Shown here one piece after another: positions 55,216 through 64,000 of a stretch of 64,000 bases of DNA (its first letter is position 1; each line of letters opens with the position of its first letter). Under the pieces are notes generated by a model, which saw only the letters and a list, made by a program, of their open reading frames with translations, searched no databases and was not told the DNA's origin. A program made the translations under genes and the position numbers. Location: positions 12,783,370 to 12,847,369 of the forward strand of contig CM066317.1 of the NCBI GenBank assembly GCA_033807775.1, given 5' to 3'. This DNA is from Saussurea involucrata. Its lineage: Eukaryota > Streptophyta > Magnoliopsida > Asterales > Asteraceae.

Positions 55216-57117
55216 TAAAACCATAAACGCATACCACCGGGATTATCATTACTAAACATTCCTTTTGGAATCCATTTATTTATCATTTTAATTTTGCGAT
55301 TGTATTTATCATACACATAAAAACAAGCATTTATATTCGCATTATTTTTAGGTTTAGAATACTTATCGTTATACATGCGAGCATACGGTTTTCTCGTATT
55401 ATAATTTACATTATGCATTTTAGGTACATACGGAGGTTTTTGCATATACGGCTTTCGTGTATTAAACTTAGGTGGTTCATAACATCTTTTAATAGGCATT
55501 ACATTTTTCAACACATGTATTTGAACCTATACCTTTTCTACAATTTATACGGTTCGACATATTAAGCATGTTAAGAACTTTTTCATTACTACTTTCAAAA
55601 GCTTTAGCTAACATGTTATCTTTTTCATATGAAGCACATTTAGCCTTTAAACATGCAATTTCATTTTCAAGAATATCACATTTTGTACAAATAATATTTT
55701 CATGTGACTTTTTATTTAAGCATGCAATTTCTTTCTTTAGAGCATCACAAGATTTACAAAAATCCTTTTCTCCTAATTTAGTTTCTAATTTAGCAATTAT
55801 ATTCATATCATTTGCAGATTTTTGATTAACATTATTTATTTCCTTTTTACATGCATTTACAGTTTCTTTTAACATAGCAATTTCGTCTTTATAATTATTT
55901 GCAAGATTAGCCATTTTATGAAACGATTCATGCAATAATTCAAGATTGTTTTCGCTATCGCTATCATAATCACTATCGTAATTTGAATAAGAAGTGTTTA
56001 CCTCGTTGTCGCTTTCAGCCATAAGACAAATGGCTTGATAGTCATCTTCTTCTTCACTCGCGCTCCACGCGCCTCCAATGAAGGCTTTATCCTTCTTGTT
56101 TTGGTACTTGTTCTTTTTCGGACATTCATTGGCGTAATGATCTTTGTCGCCACACGAGTAGCAAAATCCTCTCTTTGGCTTAGCTTTATCGTCACCACTT
56201 GAGTCGTCATTTTTCTTTACTTTTTCGTCTCGTTTATGGAACTTACGACTTCGGTTTTCACCACCACGACGGTAGTTGCCGTTTCTTTGAAATCTGCCAT
56301 TGTTAGAAAATTTATTATTATTAAAAAACTTGGAAAAGTTTCTTACCAACATGGCTACTTCATCGAGAGTTTCGGAAGGATCTTTTGAGGAGCTAGCTTT
56401 CTCCTTTTTCTTCTCGACTTTTGGTGTTGAGACATTGAGAGCGATTGACTTCTTTTTAACTTGCTCCCTTTCTTTATTTCTTTTAAGTGCAATTTCGTGC
56501 ACCTTGAGATTTCCGATTAAGTCATCTATCTTCATTAGGGAAAGGTCACGGGAGTCTTCCAAAGATGTTATCTTTTGCATCCACTCCGAAGGAAGGGCTC
56601 GTAGGATTTTCCTTATATAGTCCTCGTTAGGATAAGTGCGATCCAAACCTTTCAAAGTAGTCATAATAAGGTTAAATCTTTTAAACATTGAGTCAATTGA
56701 CTCATCTTGTTTCATTTCGAATAGTTCATAATCGTGAACTAGAATATTTACTTTACTTGATTTAACTTCCGTGTTTCCACGATGAGTATTATTTAAACTT
56801 TCCCATATTTGATTAGCGGTTTTATATGTATATACTCTTTCAATTTCATCAGTTGTTAAAGCAGCATATAATATATTTTTAGCTTCAAAGTTTAAACAAA
56901 AATGAGATTCATCAGCAGTAGTCCATTCATCTAAAGGTTTATCAATAAAAACATCATCTTTAACAATTTTGGGTTTAAAGTTCCCATTTTCAATTATGTT
57001 CCAAATCTTTTGATTTTTGCCACGCACGTGACATTCAAATAGCTCGGCCCAAATGCCAAACTTTTCAGTATCTATCAAAGGAGGTTTTGAAAACACAATA
57101 TTAGTTTGTTGAGTCAT
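55215..57117 (-). pseudogene. Gag of C3, frameshifted near the C-terminus
   Basis: 542 codons from MTQQTN (57117), homologous to C1 Gag throughout: UBN2 domain, CCHC knuckle CYSCGDKDHYANEC at about 317-330, Lys-rich tail. At about 55489-55510 a frameshift interrupts it; the remainder, ending NPGGMRLWF, continues in another frame (55514-55215). C1 has the two parts fused in one frame, which shows the break. PBS at 57158-57169. Confidence 0.88.
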
Positions 57118-57157
57118 TTTAGAAAAAAAATTTAAGCAGAAAAATTTTGAAAGCCCT

Positions 57158-57169
57158 GCTCTGATACCA
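57158..57169 (-). promoter_or_regulatory. Primer binding site of C3
   Basis: Minus strand TGGTATCAGAGC two bases from the 5' LTR. Confidence 0.9.
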
Positions 57170-57171
57170 AT

Positions 57172-58501
57172 TGTTGGACAACCAAGGGGGGGTTAGGTTG
57201 TATTATAAAAAAATCTTACTTTCAAAAATTCTTTTGTAAATAAATACAGAGTAAATATAGTACAATACAGAAGAGTATAAATACAAACAGATACACAGAG
57301 ATTGTATAAATAAATATAAATGCAAAGCAGTTTATATAAACAGATATAATAAAGCACAGCGGAAAAAATAAAGAGATAAAGGAAAGAGAATACTTGACAC
57401 CGAAATTTTAAAGTGGTTCACCAATCACGCGGTTGGCTAGTCCACCTCGAGAAAACACTTCTCGGAGATCCAATAAGAAAACGTGTTCTTTACGGTAGAA
57501 CACAAACCTTAGTACAACAAACGCGAATCGCTCTTCTTTGAGAGAATTATGTGGATCACTCACTCTATTCAAACACTTACAAGAGGGTATAATTTTAATA
57601 TGAATAATCACTCTTGTATAAGGTTTATCACTTGGATATTTTTAGAGAGTTTGATCACTTGAGTTGTGTTGCTGATTCAACTAATCGAGAGATTTTAATC
57701 TGCTATCAACTCAAGATTTCTTACTCAAAAAAGTGTTTTATAATTTTAACAGTTTAATTATCAAGAGAAGAGGCTGCAGAGTCTTTATCAAATGCAGAGA
57801 GGAGTTATTGTGAATTGGTAGCTTTGAATGCTGGAGGTTGCATGTATATATACTGGATGAGCAACAGTCCACGGCTTTCGCGGTATACCGGCAACCCTTC
57901 GCGGTATACCGTGCAGAAGAAAAGGTACACTGGTGAAGAGAAGGTCAACCCTGCAAAACAGAACGTAAATTTGTACCAGCGGTATGCCGGCTATTCTTCG
58001 CGGTATACCGTGAACATGTACCAGCGGTATACCGGCTATCCTTCGCGGTATACCGTGCAGACAAAAGTAGCTTCCAACCAATCAGAGATGTACACCATGC
58101 CTGCCGCGGTATACCGCCTGTACCTTCGCGGTATACCGGCCAAAAAAAATGTTGCAGGAAACAGAACGCATGCGCAGATTCTTCTAGAAACAAATCCAGC
58201 AAGATGATAAGATGTTGAGGAGAGCTGACTTGGTTTATTTAAAAAGACAGTATTAGAAAAATCCAAGTGGTATATTATTTTAGGGTGATTTATCATTTTA
58301 AAATTAAAACGACGAAAATCTTCAGTCTTGAATTCTTCAGATAAAATTATCGAGATTATTTAAAAGCTGCACACTCAGATAAAATATTAGATAACAAAGA
58401 AAGCGGTGTGTTTTGTAATCATCAAAATAAATATGGAGATGTGATTTTATGTGTACCAAAAATATATCTTAATATTAAAGCTGGGTACACTTGCACCAAC
58501 A
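57172..58501 (-). repeat. 5' LTR of C3 (complete)
   Basis: 1330 bp. GGTATACC array at about 57890-58137; in sense direction it is followed by a TATATATAC box (about 57845-57853), the same layout as in C1 and C2. Confidence 0.9.
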
Positions 58502-58648
58502 TAGTCCATTTCATTCTCCAATCTAGCATTCCCTCATCAGTGTGGAATAACTAAAATAATACCACAATGCAAGATTTAAGAATAAAAAATCTTACAATGT
58601 CACTCCAAATACCCTTGGTTCTTTCTTTTATACATATAAATAAAGAAA

Positions 58649-59160
58649 GATAGAAAATGTAAATATTTTTCTATTTATATACATATATATATGTATATGT
58701 TATATAAATATTTATGTTATCGTTTGTAAAATATCTATTGAGGTATTAGTCAAAAGATGTTTCACAATGGTACCTCAAATTATTTTGGTTATTTCTTATA
58801 TATATAGATAGATTGTTTTATTCAATATTTGAAAATTCTAAAATGTTATGGCTTTAGGGTCGTACCTTATTGATTGTTTAATTGTGTTTGTAAACAAACT
58901 TCGTTTTAACAATCATTAATCTCTTTTTAATTTTCAATGATACCTTCTCTTATTAATACACTCTCATTTTCTAATATATCACAATTCACTATTTGAAAAT
59001 ACTAAAATCTTATGGCTTGACATAATGTCATTACATCCATCTTTTTTATACAAACATTTTTATTCCAATATTTCAACTTCTTACCAATGTGGGATAGCTA
59101 CAACTAAACCACAATCCACTATTTGATACTCAACTCTCATTGTGCTAACTCGTATCTTTT
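58649..59160. other. AT-rich Helitron-derived sequence
   Basis: No genes. 58960-59190 recurs at about 60235-60460 (shared 'ttatggcttgacataatgtc' and 'accaatgtgggatagct'), so larger blocks are duplicated in this cluster. Confidence 0.55.
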
Positions 59161-60721
59161 GGGGTTTCCTCTTATCTATTTAAAGATATGAAATGTTTAA
59201 CTATTACATGAAATGTTTTGTCATGTAAATAAAAAATTACTATTTAACCCAAAAATGGATCAAATTTTGTATGAACCATCAAGTCATATCTTATCCTTTA
59301 TATAGCAACTCACACTTCCAACTTTTCACTTTTGTCACCAATGTGGGACAATGAAGGATCAACCACAATTCACCATTTGATGAATACTTGATTCTCATGA
59401 TGCCACCTCATTACTCTTGGGTTTTCCTTTAAATATATGAAATGTTTAACTATTACATGAAATGTTTTGTCATGTAAATAAAAAATAACTATTTAACCCA
59501 AAAATGAATCAAATTTTGTATGAACATTCAAGCCATATCCTATCCTTTATATAGTCAATCACACTTCCAACTTTTCACTTTTGCCACCAATGTGGGACAA
59601 TGAAGAATCAACCACAATTCACCATTTGATGAATACTTGATTTTCATGCATTCCACCTCATCAACCATAGATTCTCCTTTTATATATATAAAGATAAAGA
59701 AGATATGAAATATTTAACTATTACATGAAATGTTTTGTCATGTAAATAAAAAATAACTATTTAACCCAAAAATGGATCAAATTTTGTATGAACTTTCAAG
59801 CCATATCTTATCATTTATATAGCCACTCACACTTCCAACTTTTCACTTTTGACACCAATGTGGGACAATGAAGAATCAACCACAATTTCACCATTTGATG
59901 AATACTTGATTCTCATGATACCACCTCATTACTCTTGGGTTTTCCTTTTATATATATAAAGATAAAAATAAAATATAAAGATTTAAGGATATGAAATGTT
60001 TAGCTATTATATGAAATGTTTAACTATTATATGAAATGTTTTGTCATATAAATAAAAAATAACTATTTAACCCAAAAATGAATCAAATTTTGTATGAACC
60101 TTCAAGCCATATCCTATCCTTTATATAGTCACTCACACTTTCAACTTTTCACTTTTGTCACCAATGTGGGACAATAAAGAATCAACCACAATTCACCATT
60201 TGATGAATACTTGATTCTCATGATGCCACCTCCTCCTATTAATACACTCCCATTTTCTAATATATCACAATTCACTATTTGAGAATACTAAAATCTTATG
60301 GCTTGACATAATGTCATCATATGCATCTTTTTTATACAAACATATTTATTCCAATGTTTCAATTTCTTACCAATGTGGGATAGCTACAACTAAACCACAA
60401 TCCACTATTTGAACTCTCATGGTGCTAACTCGTATCTTTTGGGTTTTCCTTTTATCTATTTAAATATATGAAATGTTTAACTATTACATGAAAGGTTTTG
60501 TCATGTAAAAAAATAACTATTTAACCCAAAAATGGATCAAATTTTGTATGAACCATCAAGCCATATCCTATCTTTTATATAGCCACTCACACTTCCAACT
60601 TTTCACTTTTGTCACCAATGTGGGACAATGAAGAATCAACCACAATTCATCATTTGATGAATACTTGATTCTCATGATGCCACCTCATCAACCATGGATT
60701 CTCCTTTTATATATATAAAGA
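59160..60721. repeat. About 265-bp tandem array of Helitron 5' ends
   Basis: Five clear units, each with 'aaatgttttgtcatgtaaat', 'ctatttaacccaaaaatg', 'accaatgtgggacaat' (59338, 59588, 59853, 60158, 60614) and 'cttgattctcatg'. Several units end in 'tatatataaaga', the complement of a Helitron 5' TCTTTATATATA, at 59694, 59962 and 60721. One unit is interrupted by the duplicated block at 60235-60460. Minus-strand orientation. Confidence 0.8.
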
Positions 60722-60930
60722 TATAGATTCTTGATGTCTTTATGTTGTACAAATAAACATAATTATAAAATAATAAAGAAAATTAGATGTTAAATGAAAT
60801 ATTAAAGTCATTTAATGAGAAGATAGTTTTTTATTTAAAAAAATCAAAATTAGGAGAAAATAGAAAATAGTGAAGGGAGGCTTCTCATTATGCCAACTAA
60901 GCAACTCCATATTTTACTTTTAAGTATATA
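60722..60930. repeat. Spacer repeat S1
   Basis: 209 bp, near-identical to S0, S2 and S3; it lies between a Helitron 5' end (60721) and the next Helitron's CTAG (60931). Confidence 0.8.
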
Positions 60931-62153
60931 CTAGTGTGTGGCACCGCGCTCGCGCGGTGGCCAGAAAGTTATATAAGCACCACAAATTTATAATATGAAA
61001 TTAAATAAGTTTATTTCAATTCTTTTCAAAAAGTAGTAGTCATTTTCCATTAAACACTTGAATCATTATGAGCTTTGAATCTTAATCAAATCGTGAAATG
61101 TGGTGTCTTGTGTATCCCACATTGGTGAGAAGATGGCGAAATGGAATAATGATGTGATTATTTAAAAGAAGGTTCTTATAAAAACCTCCATTGGAGATGC
61201 TCTTAATTGTAATGCAATATATATATATATATATATTATATTCAACATGAAGAAAATTTGCAACTAAAATTAACTCTTTAATCCAAAAGGGATTAAAATA
61301 AATCATAAGTCGTGTAAAAAAAGTTGGCATTATTCTCCTTTTGTAATCAACTTCATGTTCCAACATTTTAACTTTATCAATGTGGGATAGCCAAAGTAAA
61401 CCACAATTCAATGTTTGAGAAATCTCAATCCACATTGTGCCATGTCATTTTTCATTGTTTTTGCTTTTATATATATAAAGATTGAGATGGAAATGAGGTG
61501 ACACCAAAAAGTACAAAAAGAAGGTTCTTATAAGAACCTCCATTGGAGATGCTCTTAATTGTAATGCAATATGTACTATATATTCAAGATGAAGAAACTA
61601 AAATTAACTCTTTAATCCAAAAGGGATTAAAATAAATCATAAGTCATGTAAAAAAAGTTGGCATTATTCTCCCTTTATAATCAACTTCATGTTCCAACAT
61701 TTTAACTTTTTATCAATGTGGGATAGCCAAAGTAAACCACAATTCAATATTTGAGAAATCTCAATCCACATTGTGTCATGTCATTTTTCATGGTTTTTGC
61801 TTTTATATATATAAAGATTGAGATAGAAATGAGGTGACACCAAAAAGTATAAAAAGAAAGGTTCTTATAAGAACCTCCATTGGAGATGCTCTTAATTGTA
61901 ATCCAATATATACTATATATTCAACATGAATAAACTAAAATTAACTCTTTAATCCAAAAGGGTTTAAAATAAATCATAAGTCATGTAAAAAAAGTTGGCA
62001 TTATTCTTCTTTTATAATCAACTTCATGTTCCAACATTTCACTTTTTATCAATGTGGGATAGCCAAAGTAAACCACAATTCAATATTTGTGAAATCTCAA
62101 TCCACATTGTGCCATATCATTTTTTATGGTTTTTGCTTTTATATATATAAAGA
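60931..62153 (-). mobile_element. Helitron H3, 1.22 kb, with triplicated 5' region
   Basis: 3' end: CTAG 60931-60934, stem CACCGCGC/GCGCGGTG (60942-60959, perfect). 5' end on the minus strand TCTTTATATATATAAAAG at 62153. The last kilobase is three tandem 336-bp units with end-like termini at exactly 61481, 61817 and 62153. Each unit holds the palindrome GGTTCTTATAAGAACC (first copy with one change), a CCATTGGAGATGCTCTTA motif like a Harbinger MITE end, and TCAATGTGGGATAGCC. No coding sequence; non-autonomous. Confidence 0.8.
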
Positions 62154-62349
62154 TATAGATGTATGTTGTACAAATAAAAATAATTATAAAATAATAAAGA
62201 AAAATATATGTTAAATGAAATATTAAAGTCATTTAAGGAGAAGATAGTTTTTTATTTAAAAAAATCAAAATTAGGAGAAAATAGAAAATAGTGAAGGGAG
62301 ACTTCTTATTATGCCACCTAAGCAACTCCATATTTTACTTTTAAGTATA
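62154..62349. repeat. Spacer repeat S2
   Basis: 196 bp, like S1 and S3 but lacking about 12 bp near its left end ('tatagatgtatgttg'). Confidence 0.8.
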
Positions 62350-63352
62350 CTAGTGTTGGGTACCGCGCGTTGCTCGGTGACGATATATAATTTAGAGAAA
62401 TATTGGAGTAAGCCAAGGTTTATCGTAACTTAGAGAAATATTGAAGAAATATTGAAAATTTATATAATACAATGTAAAACAATGAATATATTTTATACAT
62501 GAAACATTCTTCATTTAAAAGAGTTAAGAAAGATTAAATGGGCCGATGTCCTAAGTATCAGATATTAGTCTAATAAACACAAATACTTCACTTGATAAGG
62601 TATGTTTGTTTCATTGTTTACGGTTGACCATAATTTTTGTACCCACTTCTTTCTTACCTATTTCATTATCTCATCCGATGTGTGAAAAAACTATAAAGAC
62701 ATCTAAACCTCTTTTCATATATCTATCATCAATTGTCAAAATTTCATTCCTCCTTCAATGTGGGATAGAGATAACTCAACCTTCATTCAAAAAAATATAG
62801 AATACTCAAATTTTAGGTTGTCACGTCTCTATTTATGGATCTTACTTTCATTTCCACATATTCATCTTCTTACCAATGCGGGACAACCTAAACAACACCA
62901 AGACTAACCTTTTAATAAAAAATAAAACTCTAAGAAAAAAGATAAATAGCAATGGGGTCTCACATTGATTTGATGAGTTTTCCTTTATATATTTATATTG
63001 ATGATTGTTAACTTACAAAAAAATAAAAATAATTAGGTTTATATATTGATTGTTTAATTTAAATATTGATGTTAAAATCATTAAACTTTAGATAACATCA
63101 TTTAAAAAAAATTGGGTTTAGCTATGTTTAGCCAAACATCACTTCACATTTTTTTCAACAATGCCTATCAATCCTTTATATACACATCTTCATTTCCACA
63201 TATTCATTTTCCTACCAATGTGGGACAACCTAAACAACACTAAGACTAACCTTTTAAAATAAAATCAAAATTCTAAGAAAAAAGATAAATAGCAATGGAG
63301 GCCTCACGCTGAATTGATGGGTTTTCCTTTATATATTTATATTGATTGATGA
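62350..63352 (-). mobile_element. Helitron H4, about 1.0 kb
   Basis: 3' end: CTAG 62350-62353 and stem ACCGCGC/GCTCGGT (one mismatch). The 5' end is placed at 63345-63352 (minus strand TCAATATAAATATATAAAGG; exact base uncertain). The 5' region is present twice, about 346 bp apart (62850-63008 and 63195-63352), each with CCAATG(T/C)GGGACAACC. No coding sequence. Confidence 0.7.
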
Positions 63353-63560
63353 TATAGATTTTTGATGTCTTTATGTTGTACAAATAAAAATAATTATAAA
63401 CTAATAAAGAAAATTAGATGTTAAATGAAATATTAAAGTCATTTAATGAGAAGATAGTTTTTTATTTAAAAAAAATCAAAATTAAGAGAAAATAGAAAAT
63501 AGTGAAGGGAGGCTTCTCATTATGGCACCTAAGCAACTCCATATTTTACTTTTAAGTATA
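63353..63560. repeat. Spacer repeat S3
   Basis: 208 bp, near-identical to S1. Confidence 0.8.
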
Positions 63561-64000
63561 CTAGTGTGTGGCACCGCATGTTGTGCGGTGATGGATTTTT
63601 TTTGTTTTAAAATATATAAGTCCGTTAATATTAAACGTTTGTTACTTGACACATCATGAAATACAACGTTAAAAATGAACTTGTCTGAATTTAACTCTTT
63701 TATACGCCAAAGCCATTTTAGGCTTTGTGATTTGCATTTATATTCACATTTAGTTGCAAATGCGCCTATATTGACAATGGTGACCCAACAAATAAATGTG
63801 CTTTTTTTGTGAAATATACAACGTTGCAAGTTTATATGCAATAATATTTATAAGTATATATCGAGACTCGTTGTGTTTAGGGTTTTGTCATGTATGAATG
63901 TTTATATAATAACTAAGCAAATTATTTATTTGCTATGTTTATAATTGACTTCATAGTTGACGAAATGTGAAATTTAGTTGATGGTTGTTTTAATAGTTAC
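63561..64000 (-). mobile_element. Helitron H5 (3' end, runs off the right edge)
   Basis: CTAG 63561-63564 and a perfect 7-bp stem CACCGCA/TGCGGTG (63572-63590). The body beyond is AT-rich without recognised genes; a 119-codon minus-strand frame at 63482-63841 crosses the Helitron end and lacks motifs. Confidence 0.7.

Larger units (their letters stand above)
52076..58501 (-). mobile_element. C3: copia element with broken gag and truncated pol
   Basis: Bounded by TAGTC at 52071-52075 and 58502-58506. The 5' LTR 57172-58501 (1330 bp) is complete. The 3' LTR keeps 52076 to about 52950 and is joined directly to the middle of RT. The missing part (rest of RT, RNase H, polypurine tract, start of the 3' LTR) was removed by one internal deletion. 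Gag and LTRs are related to but distinct from C1 and C2, so C3 belongs to a sister subfamily that once had pol. Confidence 0.9.
41564..58648 (-). mobile_element. Helitron H2, about 0.6 kb net, carrying LTR elements G and C3
   Basis: 3' end on the minus strand: stem CTAC..CGCG/CGCG-GTAG (41574-41594, one bulge) then CTAG at 41564-41567, followed by T. The 5' end is inferred at 58648 (minus strand TCTTTATTTATATG, preceded by A). Host pieces are 41564-41893, 51948-52075 and 58507-58648. The middle pieces carry the 'tcagtgtg' sub-terminal motif seen in other Helitrons here. No Rep/helicase is present, so it is non-autonomous. Confidence 0.6.

Noticed and set aside
54944..55249. Ile/Tyr-rich 101-codon frame as a membrane protein
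   Set aside because: It translates a (TA)n tract between gag and pol of C3.
63482..63841. 119-codon minus-strand frame
   Set aside because: It spans the Helitron H5 end and spacer S3; parts of it are repeat sequence and no motif is present.

Overview
The window is repeat-rich nuclear DNA of a flowering plant, probably a eudicot with a large transposon-laden genome. It is AT-rich overall. I found no host protein gene, tRNA or rRNA. Almost everything recognisable is a transposable element (TE): LTR retrotransposons nested in one another, a decayed LINE, cut-and-paste DNA transposons and MITEs, and a long run of Helitrons. The family or species cannot be named from this sequence alone. All comparisons were made by eye.

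Layout. (1) 1-10.7 kb: a short-LTR Ty1-copia remnant (8545-10699) was split by a minus-strand LTR element D (LTR 1547-8544, PBS 1532-1543). D's LTR was then split by a young gag-only copia element C1 (2996-7961, TSD GACTT). (2) 10.7-17.1 kb: small DNA transposons: a TA-flanked MITE, a Harbinger MITE (TSD TAA), a larger Harbinger element with a broken two-exon Myb/SANT-type gene (TSD TTA), a fold-back MULE MITE (9-bp TSD) and a hAT-like MITE. (3) 17.1-41.2 kb: a Helitron 3' end, then a solo LTR (18281-36696) holding element A (19981-36271, no coding capacity), whose LTR holds element B (21350-29543). B is a Ty3-gypsy Tekay-type chromovirus with an uninterrupted 1501-codon gag-pol frame. A dead LINE follows (37409-40575), its 5' junction tandemly duplicated. 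(4) 41.5-58.6 kb: a small Helitron (about 0.6 kb without its inserts) containing LTR element G (41894-51942, TSD TTAAA), itself split by gag-only copia C2 (42832-47272, TSD TGAAT), and separately copia C3 (52076-58501, TSD TAGTC). (5) 58.6-64 kb: head-to-tail Helitrons separated by a recurrent spacer of about 200 bp, with tandemly iterated 5' ends.

How the parts relate. C1 and C2 are two copies of one non-autonomous family: each has near-identical LTRs, PBS, polypurine tract and a Gag frame, but a short tandem repeat stands where pol should be, so they must borrow pol in trans. C3 is a related subfamily that retains protease, integrase and half of RT, but it is broken. D and A share related non-coding internal regions and resemble large retrotransposon derivatives (LARDs); B or a relative could be the helper for such elements.

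Most interesting observations. Five diverged LTR families (D, A, B, G and the solo LTR) share a small stem-loop next to CTCAC, about 260-320 bp from the LTR 3' end, with compensatory base changes, followed about 30 nt later by CAGGT. Helitron 3' hairpins in the window also covary, and each well-preserved Helitron 5' end is tandemly iterated. Nearly every LTR family carries its own array of short palindromic or inverted repeats.
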